Assembly (NCBI GenBank): GCA_002633025.1
Contig: NMRB01000042.1
Span: forward strand, 159,752-223,751
DNA: 64,000 nt
Reading direction: 5' to 3'
Source: Notospermus geniculatus
Taxonomy: Eukaryota; Nemertea; Pilidiophora; Heteronemertea; Lineidae
Part shown: piece after piece, positions 36,004-50,100 of the stretch
Layout of the letters: every line of letters begins with the position of its first letter
Numbering within the stretch: position 1 is the stretch's first letter
Notes under the pieces: generated by a model
The model's input: only the letters and a program-made list of their open reading frames with translations
Database searches by the model: none
Told to the model about the DNA's origin: nothing
Made by a program: the position numbers and the translations under genes

Positions 36004-39000
36004 TTATCGTCGCTTTATTCTTCGTTTAAGATCAACATTCTCATCTTTCTTTTCTTGTGAATTGACCTGCTGCATGGGAGAGAGAACTTCCAATAAGTTT
36101 TGGGCCAGGCCCCGATCATATGGATTCACAAAATGGTCAGATTTATTCTTCAAAGAGAGATAGTAGCGCTTGTAACGTTCGTTTGTTGTCTGATTGAAGA
36201 CTGCTAAGTAGATATGGTAGATTGTGAAACCCGTGATCAGCAGCCACATGGCAGACATTCCTGTGATAAGAAATACAATCCTTGGGAACTGCATGAAAAG
36301 ATGCTGCAAAATAATAGAAATCTGCATTTAGGAAATGTGAAGAATGGAACAAGGATGACCATGAATGTGAACGACCCACAAGATCTTTGGTAGCAACACA
36401 CAGGCATGAAGGCAACCCAAGATACATTTTGGTCTCTCCACTTCTGCCTTCATGATACAGTGAGAATGAGCCTGGTAAGACTAAGTCCTAATGCCATCTT
36501 TATATCTGAATTTTAGACTAAACGAATGTCACAGGCAATGGAGAACAAGGCTTTTACACCAAAGATTTGAAGGAAATCATCAACTGGGAACCATACAGAC
36601 TATTTAAATTAACTCAACACATAAAAGATAACTATGGTCGGTACAGCATTTGAACACATGATATTACTTCCACTCACCTGTACAAGCAAGGTAAAGGTCA
36701 TATCTTGAGCAACACCACTCTGATCCACATATTTCGCACTCCACAGGTTTTGGTACGCTGTTATGTGATGAAGTACCAAGCAAGCCATGTAGACCCCATT
36801 GGCTATCATCATAGACAATGAGACCATGAAGCTAACGAAGTATCGCTGGTTGCGTCCGCCAACACACCTATTTGTCCAGATACAGTGGTGGTCAAACTTG
36901 AATACACAGATATCACAAGTGGCTGGAATGAAGAGAAACCTTTACATTTAGATGACTTGACACATATTCTCAGAGTTTTTCAACATTTTCAATTTGCCAG
37001 CACATCACATCCTGAGAATATTCAGAGGTTGTTAGTGCTCACTCCCTTCGTAACTGCATGGTGATGAAGGGAGCGAGCATCAAGAAGCTCTCACTGGTTA
37101 CCTCAGGATGTCAAGTCAGAACAATATGGAAATACTGGTGACACTCTAAAAGATGAGATTATTATTCAATGACTGGTAAAGCACGGCAACATCTGAACAT
37201 TACCACATAAAGAAAAGGAACAAAGGAAAGTGCTCCAGTCAGTTATGACAGAAAATACCTTCCATCTTTCAGGCTGATGAATTCAGCTGCGCACAACTGA
37301 AACAAATGTACAGCAGATACGGGATACTTACAACAGTGTTTAGACCTTGCTGGCTTGACGAATTTACAGGTCTTACAGGAATTATCGTTCTTGTACAATA
37401 CTCCATCATATTTGTACATGTCATGAAACTGAGCATAATTCTTGTGGTTGATTTCTCCAGGGTCGCCAACACAACATACAATGTAGAGAATGGCAGCAAT
37501 GATGAAGAGAATAAGCGGTGCCAGGGCATGGTTCTGAGTGGGATGGAATGCGTACAAGTAAGGAAGTATGTCAATGACCAAAACAACATGACATGACAGG
37601 GTGATGAACAGGTATAATGCCTGGAATGTATGATTTCTGAAACAAGAAAAAAAGAAGGACGTAAGAAAGCGTCAAAATAACATTACCCACAATGGCTGGT
37701 ATTCATAAAAGTTAGCAAATGCTTTTACTTAAGATTTGCACAGCGAGGTCCAGTGTAAATGCACTACAAAACTTGAAGTGAAAGCATTTGCTAGCTTTTA
37801 TGAATACCAGCCAATATTTTAGAATGATTTCAGCTAAATTTACAAAATATTTCAAAAAGTTAGAACCAGAGGCTGCTTATACATGTACTTCAGAATTGAC
37901 ATGTCTAACTCGTACAAGTACCTCTTGAAGAAAAGTGCTTTGATTATGCTTGTGCCGATCCTCCATACAGATTTTGGAATAGCCACTTGTACAGTCTGAA
38001 AGTGGAACATAGATTGGAATAGTCTGGAAGTGGAACACAGATTTCAATTAACAAACAACCCAGCAGTTTCCCCTGGCGGCCCACCAGGTTCCCAGCCCTT
38101 CCCTGATGCCAGAGGAGGTTCCCAAAAAACCTTATCAATGTAATAAACAATAACGGTATGATGGTCATCTGCCTGATGCTAATGCCATAGGTTAATCAAT
38201 ACTGCACAATCCCAATGCATTTCAACTTGAATAGGAAATGAGTAATTCCACTGCACATGCAAATAGCAAGGGATGCATCAAGCTTCATTAGCTTAGAATT
38301 CCTAGGGGACACAATATCACTGAGCACATGATGAATAGGTCAAGCACGTTTCGAATGTCATGTAGTAAATATCGAGTTATCATGAATACTAGTAGCTACA
38401 GGGGTCCAGTAGTATCTTAGCATGTGCTATCATGGCTTTGGACTGGCACCAAAGTGGCTGTTATTCCATCATATTTTAGACTCATGATTAATTTACTTTT
38501 CTTGCCCAAAATGGAAGTCAGTCTGCCTAAAGCCTAGTTCATACTTCGACGCGCGATCAAATCTGGACGCTGACTTCACGGAATTGATTCATAGTCCAGC
38601 GTACTTTAGCGATGGCGACCCGTTATGAAATGACTCAAGTTATTACAGCCTCGCGATCTGAATCCGACCAAATCGCACAACGGGGTCGGCGTCGAACACA
38701 AGATCGCACGTCGGTCGCCGGTGATGGTCGTGCGTCGAAAGTACACGTATGAATTAAGCATTACACTGGTACGATACAGGGACTGGCAAATGCATTATTG
38801 TCCGTCACTGAGAACAAAAGGTAGGCCTACTCAAGCACAATCCACTACCGAGATATGATGGGATGGTTTCCTCCAACGTTAGTCAATCATGAATTAATCA
38901 ATTGTATATTCAGTTCTTGGTGTCTCCAGACTTCTTTTTCAATTCCCCATGAGCATCTCAGAAACTTATCACTGGAGCATTATTACTGAATGTGAGATAC

Positions 39001-39451
39001 ATATTATCGTACCAGTACTCAACTGTGAGCCAGCCAATAATGGCAATGATTGGCCAGGCATGCTTCAAAGAAAGCATAACTCCATGCAGAGAAATCACCA
39101 GCTAATCAATAAAATTGTGTTCTCATTCCCTACTCTGTCTGCACGTTGTACATTAATTCCAGCCTGATGTACACAATGTTTACCAAAGCGTGATGTGGGG
39201 AGATGGGTGGGAATATTTTCTGCAGCAATGTATTAACTCACAACACTCATAATTAACTGTAACTTTGAATTCCTGTGTAAGATCAAAAGGAGAACCAAGC
39301 CTTCTGCCACAGACTTACTTACCTTCCCAAAATACTGCCGTAACTTCCCAATAAATCCAGTTGTCATACAAGGCTGATCTCCCATAGTATAGAGAACAGC
39401 ACCAATCATGCACACAGTCATGTATGCAATAAACACAGGCAGATACTCCAT
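36004..39451 (-). CDS. ZDHHC4: DHHC-type protein palmitoyltransferase (ZDHHC4)
   Basis: It transfers palmitate from palmitoyl-CoA to protein cysteines via an acyl-enzyme on the DHHC cysteine, in the ER/Golgi membrane system. Five exons on minus: 39451-39323, 37995-37922, 37636-37332, 36922-36678 and 36303-36004 (TAA), phases consistent, about 350 residues (human ZDHHC4 is about 344). An N-terminal membrane segment ([16 protein letters not shown]) precedes [10 protein letters not shown], a second hydrophobic pair, then the zinc-binding cysteine-rich domain: [35 protein letters not shown]. Two more membrane helices follow. [10 protein letters not shown] carries the TTxE motif. [12 protein letters not shown] and FPRIVF are shared with ZDHHC4 specifically. 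All catalytic Cys and His residues are present. The intron inside the cysteine-rich domain splits the Ser codon of HCSTC. Confidence 0.93.
37693..37813. mobile_element. MITE in a ZDHHC4 intron
   Basis: TGGCTGGTATTCATAAAAG at the left is mirrored by CTTTTATGAATACCAGCCA at the right, and the arms continue to AGCAAATGCTTT. Total length is 121 bp. It lies in the intron between exons 37995-37922 and 37636-37332. It is related to the element at 17463-17567. Confidence 0.78.
38529..38760. mobile_element. Decayed copy of the fold-back MITE at 14937
   Basis: AAGCCTAGTTCATACTTCGACG at the left and GATGGTCGTGCGTCGAA ... near the right match the 14937-15068 element. The interior is expanded and diverged. 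It lies in the first intron of ZDHHC4. Confidence 0.6.
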
Positions 39452-41073
39452 GGTGATGTTTTTGGTTTAGATTTTACAGTCTTTGCATGCAGCTGTCTTG
39501 CTCATTCAATGACACCAGTCACTTGTGTCAGCATGTAGCCTATGCCATCACTCCACAAATCTAATCACAACCTGAAATACTGTAAAAAGATTTAGACATA
39601 GAAAACCAGCAATCATTTCAATCAAGGTTGAATTTGACATTATATCCGACCTGCCTTCCCTCTATGATCTGGTTCATTATTACAAATGTAAGCTTACACC
39701 ACAATATGTGCTGAATAACAATTCCAATGGGTTATGCAACACGGTACATGAAATAAGATGGATATTACAGTTCAAGCAGCACTCTACATCTTCCACCATT
39801 TAGGCCATGAGGAGCAATTTCAGATTTTTAATACCATCTAGCTCATGAGCAGAGGAGGTCCAAGCTCAGCTTAGGCCTACTGTAGGTCTCCGAGAATGTT
39901 AGATGGGACTCAAGCACACCCGGCGGCCTTGCCCTTGTACCTATCTCGATCTCATCTGTCACTATCATCAACCAGCCCGGGTGATGGGTGGGCACCTACA
40001 TGTACTAGGCCTATATCACATTTAGGCCTGTTAGGCCTAGCCCAGGCAGGCCAACCAACCTAGGCCTGACATTTACTCTATTTCTCTGGTCCAGCATGAC
40101 CAGAGAAGAAGAGTAAAAAGTGACAGCATGAGAGGACCATGGCTGGCTGGTTAAATTTTTTATGGCTGGGGATATTTACCCGACGATCGGTCCCACAGTT
40201 GATGTCAGATGAAAGTCATCTTGCAGAAACGATCGTCATTTCTGCAAGTAAATATGCTGTCTTGCACACCCGACCATCGATTCCCCAGTACAGAGCATTT
40301 CTTGCGGCCCCGACGGTTGTGTTTGCAAGCCTACATTGTCATTTAACATCTTCGAATCCCGACTCATTGGGGCTGCAATCCCAAATTATCAGCTACAAGA
40401 CCCGACGAGGTAAACCCTAGCTAAAGTGCTTATTCAGAATGTCCAGTCATATTTGCACTCACTTTACCTTGTAATGGGAACCTACATGTAACCACAAAAT
40501 GAGCCAGTTACGTGTGCATGATTGCATGATTACCTTGAACCAGAGTATACATGTAGACCTGAAGAAGGTCCTATTAGAAGCCTATTAGAAGTTGTGGTTT
40601 GTGGTTAGGCCTAGGTTCCATTGCAAGGTAAAATGAGTGCAAATATGACTGGACATTNCCCCCCCCCCCCCCCCCCCGTGGGAAATCATGGAAATACGAC
40701 GGGAATTTGGTAACTGAGAACTTCCGTCGGGTAGGGCCTAGGCTTAAATCTCATCGGGTCCACATCATGACATGAATTTTTTATGAAAATTGAAGTCATG
40801 AATTGGAGACCCGCCAACTCCTCACCAGCTGATTGAAATCTCACTCTCCGTCGGGTCAACAAGAAATTTTTATATCAACTGTACTGGGGAACCAATAGTT
40901 GGGTAGCCTATATATATCCACTGCGATTTTTTATAGGCCTATGGGGGTGGGGAACACTACACAATCGCTATGACTATGTCACCATGTCATGATGTGCATT
41001 CCCATGCACTGACTGTACATTTTGTACGTAAAAAAGGGGGCCTACTAGCCCTAGCGCCTAGGGCAGGCCTTGG
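39452..41073. other. Intergenic DNA with an inverted-repeat element and a sequencing-poor C run
   Basis: Holds the ZDHHC4 promoter side, where no core element could be assigned. ATGTCCAGTCATATTTGCAC near 40440 is mirrored by GTGCAAATATGACTGGACAT ending near 40656, a TIR element of about 220 bp. It is followed by an N at 40658 and a C run to about 40677. TAGGCCTA-type palindromes are dense at 39870-40070. Several short CCCGACGA / TCGTCGGG blocks suggest a further nested dyad around 40190-40860. Confidence 0.45.
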
Positions 41074-41801
41074 CCACAGGAAGTTGTCTAGAAAAACATG
41101 AAAAAAAACGTTTTATTTCTCACCCTGTATATCGTGTGTACTAATGTACATGGCGTTCCGCCATACATTATATACACAGACAAGGACACTCATTCGATTT
41201 GACACGTCGCCAAAATCACTCTTTTTTATCCACACCGAATCTCACTAAAAAGCAAACCAGTATGTTCGTTGAAGGTAAACATCATATAAAGTCATATGAA
41301 ACACAAATTTTTGGTAAAAAATTCATTCAAGGCGTCAAAATCGATCATTTAAATCCGATCACGGCTCCGGCAACAGTAATCCGGACAACGTGCGTAGATT
41401 GCCGAAGTCTGATTCCGAGCATGCCGAGTGATGCCGAAGAAACTAGGTCACGCCAATGGAGAAATCATTGCACGTTGTCCGGATTACTGTTGCCGGAGCC
41501 CTGATCGGATTTAAATGATTGATTTTGACGCCTTGAATGAATTTTTTACCAAAAATTTGTGTTTCATATGACTTAATATATGATGTTTAGGCCTACCTTC
41601 AACAAACATACTGGTTTGCTTTTTAGTGAGATTCGGTGTGGATAAAAAAACAGTGATTTTGGCGACGTGTCAAATCGAGTGAGTGTCCTTGTCTGTGTAT
41701 ATAATGTATGGCGGAACGCCATGTACATTAGTACACACGATATACAGGGTGAGAAATAAAACGTTTTTTTTTCATGTTTTTCTAGACAACTTCCTGTGGC
41801 C
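41074..41801. mobile_element. Large fold-back element, ~320-bp arms
   Basis: The left arm (41074-41393) runs from GGCCACAGGAAGTTGTCTAG to CCGGACAACGTGC. The right arm (41470-41801) is its near-exact reverse complement, from GCACGTTGTCCGG to CTAGACAACTTCCTGTGGCC. The spacer is about 76 bp. The right arm carries one extra TTAGGCCTAC insertion and a few changes, so the arms are recent or kept alike by gene conversion. No coding capacity. A transcript would form a hairpin of about 320 bp. Confidence 0.88.
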
Positions 41802-42278
41802 TTGGCCTTTGGAATGGTGAAACACAGCTAGGCCTATCTTGGGTAATGATTTGCGAAAACCCGATTGACATAATTGATTGTTCTATCATAAATCGACAAT
41901 TTGACAAAACATAGAGCCCGACATAGAGGGAATTAACGCACCTGTAGGAGGTGGAGAAGACAAGATCATGAGATGCAGCAGCCGCAGCTTTTTTCACGCA
42001 TTCGTTTCTGCGCCATCTAGTGACAGAAATTGCATTTAAATCTAATCTTGCGCAGCATCCAAATTTTTTGAAACGATAAACAGTTCAATCTACTTTCAGA
42101 GAAAGAATGAAATGCTAGTTTTGTTAATTTAACATCGGAAAATAACTAAGGTCGGAGTTTGAGATGCATCAAAAACCAACTTGGTTACAGTCCGTTAATG
42201 ATGATGATGATGTTAGCAGATTTTGGTGTACCAACATTCGCTACCCTGCGCGCGACTCTTTCTGACCTCCCTGCAGCA

Positions 42279-43170
42279 ATGGCGGTCTCCGACGGCAGGT
42301 TCGTGTTGCTCAACAAAAAGTTCCACTTTTCCGCATTCAGCATTTACAAAAAAAATTTTTTTGCACTTACAATACTTCCCCTGCGTTATTATAAATGCGT
42401 TAAGTATGAAGTTATCCATAATCACGTTTAAAAATAACTTCCTTTTGACGTAAACATATCATTCATAACTTTCCCATTGGTATTGCTGATTGCACTGACA
42501 TGTCGCGTGCACAATGGCACGTACATTTATGCACGCATCCAACCTCATACAGGGGGCTTTTTTTATGTATTGTAACTCACTTACTCAGGTCTTCATTGAC
42601 ATTGGCTTGGTCTTCATATTGTCTTCACTTTTTAGCTATGTTAAGAAATTTGCTTCATTTTTCAGTGATGCTGGCAATGATTATGTCGTCATCCGAGAAA
42701 TCTATGAGCATGATGCGGCACAAGAGGAGTTCGAAAATGAATTAGAGCAGGCTTTGGAGAGTAAAGTTAAAACCATTGTCATTGAACCAACCAAACTCGG
42801 TGATGAAACAGCTCGTTGGATAAGCGTCGGAAACTGCCTTCACAAAACAGCAGTGTTAGCTGGTTTTGGTTCTTTGGCCGTTGGACTAGCATATCCACAA
42901 CATGGATATGTTTACATGCCACTTGGATTCTGTAGTGTTATTTGCTCCGGAGTGTATGCAGTCTCATGGCAGTTTGATCCATGCTGTAAATATCAAATTG
43001 AATACGATTCTCGGAAGTTGCAGAGACTACCACTGCATAACTTGAGTTCCAGTTCACCTGTGGTTTTGATACGAAAAGATGACACTAGGAGAAAAGTTTT
43101 ACAGAACTCTATATCTCTTGCAGCTGGAATATATTGTGGATGGCAATTTTATAAGTGGTATTCAACTTAA
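42279..43170 (+). CDS. TMEM11: Transmembrane protein 11, mitochondrial
   Basis: An inner-mitochondrial-membrane protein that shapes cristae and interacts with MICOS in animals. Two exons: 42279-42298 (MAVSDG plus two bases) and 42666-43170 (TAA), about 174 residues. The open frame also runs back through the intron to an ATG at 42514, but that adds some 50 hydrophobic residues unlike any TMEM11. A TTTTTCAG acceptor at 42658-42665 and a phase-matching donor CAG/GTTCGT at 42298 give MAVSDGSDAGNDYVVIREIY, which aligns with the family's short N-terminus. The conserved core is intact: DETARWISVGNCLHKTAVLA, two membrane segments, SWQFDPCCKYQIEYD, and VVLIRKDDTRRK. AATAAA is at 43330-43335. Confidence 0.93.
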
Positions 43171-43329
43171 AAATGGAATGTGCAGTCAAATATGTCACTC
43201 CTGTTAGCTCAAATAAGTGGATTATTTTTCGAGAACGAGTGAGTTTGTGCCTGTGAGATCAGACAGTGTATTCTGTTCTTCTCTGTCAATTTTCTTTGAA
43301 GTGTGTTCAGGTTGATATTTTAATATCAC

Positions 43330-43335
43330 AATAAA
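43330..43335 (+). terminator. Polyadenylation signal of TMEM11
   Basis: AATAAA, 160 nt after the stop codon. A second AATAAA at 43691-43696 is an alternative. Confidence 0.55.
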
Positions 43336-44102
43336 GTTTGTTAACCCATTGCTAACATTAGATGGACTGTTGGTAACACTTAAATGCAACAAAGATCTGT
43401 GACAAGGTTCAACCTATTTCATGTATCAGCATTGGACAACCTTGTACATGTACTAGTCAGTTGTAACCTTGAATACTGAAGCTGCTCGAAATCTCATTGA
43501 ATTTGCATCTCACTCATTGAGAAAAGCAAGTTTGGTACAATGATACAAACACCAGTGTATTTCTGATGCAGTCTTTCATCGACTCGATGTCCTTTTTTTG
43601 AGAATCTCAGGTCTTACTTTATGCCTTAGTTTTACTGACACCAGCTACTGATATCAATCTGGTTATGGTTGGTTTATACAGGCATGAATGAATAAATGGC
43701 GATAGATTTATTATTAATCATTGTTTTTTCATTTTTTACATGGGACTATGAACGAATTCACTTTGAATTTCTCACAGTGTCTCTTGTGGGAAAAGGGATG
43801 ATTGTATTCAAATGCATGAACAAACTCAACTTTGTATCGGTTTTTCCACTCAACAGATGAGGTAGGCACAACAGTGACATCATCACTGGTTGCCCTACTG
43901 CATTAATATTCTTGCAGTTGGTCCTGATCATGTCTGTATATTTATGATGTCAACGAAAACCATATTGAGTCCTCCAAGTGACTCGTTTTTTCTTCCTCTA
44001 ACGTTCCTTACATGTTTCATCTTCCTTTAAGTTTGTGCGTCATCTTCAAAGACAGCTGAAAACTAAATAACACAAGTCAAAGTATGAAGGAAAATGTTAT
44101 AA
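43336..44102. other. Convergent intergenic spacer
   Basis: Between the TMEM11 poly(A) signal and the presumed end of the calcineurin transcript. Nothing is recognised apart from the second plus-strand AATAAA at 43691. Confidence 0.4.
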
Positions 44103-47100
44103 TTTATTTAAACACAGAAATATGTTTACAATTATGAATACATGCATGACTTACAACAACAATATGACAAATGACAAAATAGATTTTGGAAAAAATGTAA
44201 AAGTAACATTCAAAACCTGTTAAGTCAAAATCCTGTACAAAGTAATAATTATTACAAAGTTGTTGCCTACAGTGCTATGAGAACAAAACGCAGAAGAGAC
44301 ATTGCAACTGACCAAACAAGAGGGCTGCAATGTTCAGCCACAACATGAACTTATCACCAACCAGGCTTACATAAGACTACTTTAGGAAGGGCAGATTACA
44401 AATACCAACAAAACCTAACCAAGCTAGGCTATATTCTTTTACATTGCCACTGTCAGCATAAAGAGAATAATAAATAGTCAATATATCCACATCAAATTTC
44501 ATTACAAGTGTCCTCATAGTCATACGACATCAAAATTTCTTAAAATGTGTAAATAAGAAAGTAAAACTGCTATCTTACTGACAACCACTGAGGCTACATG
44601 GTTAGGTTCCTATACAATATCCAAGGTAAAAGGATGAAAGAGTCAATAAGTACTATATATTATATAATTTAATGCATAAGGAGACAAATTTCCTTCAATT
44701 ATTCAGGCCATTACTATTTCACCATGACATTACCATTTTGACAATGTACTGTACTTCAACGTTAATTTACACAATCAATCATTTATACACACCAGTACAG
44801 TGTTTTTACAAATGTTTACGAGAGATAAAAAGCGTCAACACTTGTTTTTCAGAAGTCAACAGAGTCTAGACTTAGTAGAAGTTCACCAATTATCACTAGC
44901 AAATATGAATGATTGCACTTATATCCTAATAATTTAGTCAGGGCACTTGGGAGATGAAAGGAGGAAATAACTTACCGGTACTCTAAGTACATCTATCGCT
45001 ACAACCATAAATTTACACTGAACTCTTTTTTTTCTGAAGTGGATATTAACCAATTAGACTACCATTAGAAAGAGAAGAAACGTCCTAGCTACTGTAAGGG
45101 AGAAAATCCAGTAAACAAGAAAGTGTTCTTGATATTCATCTACACGCATATGGATTTACTATTTCTACAGAGGAAAAATAGAAATGTTACACCTAGCTGA
45201 TACCAATGACACTGCAGACTATCAAAATAAAGAAAAGCTTTTCACTTTCAACAATCCCAAACACTACAATGCTGAACCCAAAATCGATTTAACGTGTTGA
45301 AAATATTGAAAACTAACATTGTCTAAGCTCAATGAACAGCTACACTAGGGGCACATGTACATGCGGGCCTACGGCTATCTTACGAAGGGAATCAGCCGAC
45401 CATAATTTGGCACCGAAACACATCAGATGAGAATATTGCATTTGTGTGTCGCAGGTATTTGCATACTGGCTCGTATCTGTTTAATTCTAGGTTGTTTCTA
45501 TATACGTCAGCATAGCACATGAAGGTGATCAACACATTTACTTCTGTTGAATGAATGAGAACAAAAAGCTTGGTGAAATATCAACTGCACCTATTTGTTT
45601 TAGCATGATTATAATGCATAGGTATGCAATTAGCTTTCGGAGAAAATGCAGTCTAGCATTGGGTAATGTAACAAGAACTGATTTAATAAACAGTCCAAAT
45701 GAAACACTCAAATATTTTCATCCTAAGTATGTCATATCTGGAACATTTAGCAGCTCAAAACCCACTCCTTTCATAGCACATTTCATTAGCCCAATAACGT
45801 TCAGATCTTTATTCTTGCAAGCAGTTTTTTTGCAAAACCATGACAAATACTGCTGCCAGCATTACACCACTATCAACAGAGTGAAGTTGAGGCAGTCTCT
45901 GCCCTAGATGTACTTCACAATTTACGTCCATTATCGGTTCTTCGTTTCCTTACATTAGAGTACTTTGATACACACAGAAACGAAACAAAGGCCATGTTAT
46001 TTTCTTGTACGCTCATTTCATGCTCAACATGACTATGTCTGCTGACGCAGAGTTGCTGGAATAAAGACTCGTTGAATTGTTTTTACAATATACATGATTT
46101 CAAAAGATGTAGTTGTCTTCACGACAAACTTGATGCGTCAGCTAAATACACACAACTCATTGAACCATCCAATGAATAATTTCTTGCCTCATAACTACAT
46201 CTACCATGAATTACAGAGGGATAATCAAATTTTACCAGTTCAGAAGAAACACTATCACAAATACCCCAAAACAAAATATTTACCAGGACCAAATACACCT
46301 CATGAAAGGGGTCATACCTCGACGAGAGTAGGAGTGCTGACTAGCAATTCTCCCAACTCGTTCCCTTTCTATCCCATTGATTTGTAGTCCTTATCATTGC
46401 TCCTCTCTCTGTCCATTCTGACAAACAGTCATGTCTGACAACAGACCAATACATAACCAAAAACATTGCATCATTTCCTGCTGCTGACAATCCAAAAATA
46501 TCACAAAATTTCAAGACCACTTTGCCCCTCCTGCTAAGCTTAGAACAATGAACAGTCCAACACCATCACAAATCTAGAGCCGATTTGGATAAGGGCACCA
46601 AAAATTGAAGCAACTGGCACTGGCAAATTACCTGTGTGCTGCACTGAGGATATCTGACTGATCCCCGACTTATGACTGCCAAATCTTTTAAGTATGATGT
46701 CAAACAAATTCCTGCAGTGCTTACTGCTGATACGGGACATATGCAAACCATGATATTCCTGAACAGTCAGCACTGGAAAATCAACTCATTGCCTATAGAT
46801 ATAAAGTAATCATGTAGGTTCCAACATATTTACGTTCTGTCATGAATCATACCCATCTAGCAACACTTGTGTATTGTTACCACTGGCACTATCTTTAATA
46901 AATCTAAACAGAATGATCTACATCATTCTAATTGAGATCTGTGATGAACATTCGAATGTAATCACAAAGATGGCAACAGGTTGCGCAATACCCCAGAACT
47001 AAGAGTCTATTACAAACCTTCCCTCTTCAATACACTGATAACTATGTGTCGATTGTAACGAAAGAATTGACTAACAACCTCAACAAAAACCAAACTTTTT

Positions 47101-50100
47101 TCGAATGATTCAAGTTCGTGCTGCGATACCAAGACTACTGAGTATATGCAATGACATCACCTAAGAGCTCTAAAATTTTTGAATGGAAATTTACAGCAAA
47201 CAATTTACAATTAGATATATATATATATTTATATATTAATGTATATTCAAGTTCGTTTAAAATCAGCATTAATCATTACAGCCGTAAGATACATTTACAA
47301 TCTGAACGATTTCTACATACCGGTACACGCCCCTATCAGAAGGGGGAAGGGCACAGAACTTCACCAATGTCCAGGAAATACCTTCCAAAGCTCAAGAAAG
47401 AATGCTTCTTAGATAGTATGTTCATGTCCTGCCTGCCGACAGCAAACACTGATTTGCTACCCCACTGTACATGTACATGCACAGTTTGCGAATCATCTGA
47501 GAGTGCAGCCCCAAGAAAGCTTCAAGCTTTGGTGGTGCACTCTGTATTGACAGCTTGCCTCATCAACAAGTTGGAAGTGCCACCAAACTTGCCAGCTTTA
47601 ACTTGGGTGTGACAGATGGGTGGCAGTCAAGACTTTAATCTAGCTAATATTTCATTCAACCATCCTGTCATGCTATATTCTTGTCAAAATATACAATTAC
47701 TTCTAAGAAACAAGCTTTCTTTAACACCCGAAGTAACCTTACCTTCAAAAGAGTTTAGAATATGAGTTAATTATATCTACTACAGTCACGTATGGCATAC
47801 CAAAGTACTAGGGCCCTGCAATGTGAACACTGGAAGCAAGAAGGGGCCATACATTTCCAGACACTTACCATGACAGCTTCAAAGACCACTGTACCCACTG
47901 CAACCACACCTGCCAACCAACAGAACAACTCTGAATCACTTTGACGACTACACCACTAGTTCACTTCATTTAAATAAGCAATATATATAAATATATATGT
48001 CAAATTTGAGAAAGATGCGTGTATAACACTATTATCACTAAACAGCACTGGTCGAAACCAACAGCAAAAAGGGTTGCAACAAAGGTGAACATTGGTTTGT
48101 GAAGCTCAGGCAATGCCAGTTGAACAGAGTACTTACTGGTATATCTGAATCTGATAACTCAGCTCAGTCACTACCAAGCATGAGCTTGCGACATGATAGT
48201 CTTTGTGACTTTACCATTTGACCATTTGGGCATGTTTTATGAAAAACAATCCAAAAATGTCAACAGTTGTCTGAATACATGATGGTACAGAGAATTCTTT
48301 AGTTTCCGTCTGCGCCGAGTAATTTGAGTTAATTTGAAGAAACTGTATTTTTGCTGGGAGACAGCAGCATTCTTGTCAATCCCCTAAACACCATGACCTC
48401 GCCACCAACGAACAAATGGATTTGCTCGTTGGAAAATGGATTTGCTGAAATTTATTCAGACTGACTCATCTCCATTTCCCTTCCTTTCATCCAATAGACA
48501 TTCGTATCAGAGCTCTTGCGTTAATGAACCATCGTGACAACAGTGATACCAGTTGGGATTTTTTTATCACTAGGCACATGCTTCAAACAGACGCCTAGAT
48601 TTTAATACAATCGATTCCAGGTGACAGGGTTGTATCTGAAGCAGTAACTATCATGGGACATATCACACGAGGTGGATATGACCATGACTGTACTTAATAT
48701 CAATGACAGGGGTTGAATTTCGATATTAGGGAGCCGTCATTCTTCTAACTGCAGGTTATGTGAGTTTACCGGGGAGGATTTATTGATAATAGACCACTTT
48801 CAGGTGAACCCAACTCTCCCAACCATAATGGGGTTGAAATTGAGCAACAACATGGAGACAAAGCCTCCCCAGTTTCCAAGAAGCACAACCCCTGGAGTAA
48901 ATTTGAATGCGAAGACACTGCTGGCACCAGAATTCAAAATCTTTCCACATCCAATATCACAATCTTGTCCAACTGACATGTCCCACGGTAAGGCATTTTT
49001 CAAATAGCATTTTTTTTCTAATTCACATAGTGGCGAATATGCATGACTGCAAACATCATAGAAAAATATAGCTCCTCCCAGGTAAAAAAGGTGAAGTGGA
49101 GTAACATCCACAATGTACATCAGCTGCATATTATGGCATACATATAGCAAATTAATGCAATTACACATGCAGGTATGCCGGCTGTCTTCAAGAGTCAAAC
49201 TTCAGTGAGTGGGGTAACTTTGGCACACTATAACAACTATTGAACAGCTTCCAAAAATTTGCTCCGAACAAGACAAGCATCTTTGGTAGGCGAGTCAATA
49301 TGGAAAGGTGTGATATAAATCCCTTCATTCACAACATTTGTAGAGCAACAACGATGTTGTGAGATTCTATTAGGGAAAGCGACTTCAGGATCAGACCGAT
49401 GTTAGTCTGGTTGGTTATTCTGCTCACCTGGCTGAAGGAGACAGCACATCAGCAGGCTAATTTGACATGAAGAATTTCATTTTGCACGTGGTTTAGCTAT
49501 GGTTGTGTAAACATGTGATCCCTGAAGATGTTCTCTTGAGACAAGCAGTGCTGTGCATGGCTGATCAGAACCTTGTGCAGTACACATACATAATTTAATA
49601 GTGTATAACTTTACTACAGCACATATTAAGTCACTACTATAAAAAGTCACCAGCTGATTAACTACGTACCGTTTACAATGGAATCTTGCAAAACTAATGA
49701 AGGGTTTTTAGACTTTGTGGCACTTTATCAAACTGATACAAGATTGCATGTAATGGCACGAATATGCGTGATTCTTTACAAGACATGTGCAATGTGGTTA
49801 CTTCTTTCATATACAATGGAAATCAAACGTTGCTGGCACATCATCCATTCTTTATGTCCTGTTAAGAACAGTCCTATCATCAGCTGGTCACCAGGCATTG
49901 TCTTCTTCACAGCTTCCATTTGAAACATCACAGAGCATGGCAATGCACAACCAAAATCATCATCATCATGTAACTTTTGTAAGATTTCGACCTCCATACC
50001 ATTCTAGCCAATAAGGAATAAATCCATTATATTTCCCATGACCAAGGAAATGACTGTTCATTTTTTGATGATACTTTGTTTCATATGCAACTTGTCAATC

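Noticed and set aside
36143-37596. Alternative-frame open readings within ZDHHC4 exons
   Set aside because: They are shadows of the DHHC frame.
42514-42665. N-terminal hydrophobic extension of TMEM11 from the ATG at 42514
   Set aside because: It crosses a clear TTTTTCAG acceptor and has no counterpart in the family; a short upstream exon fits better.
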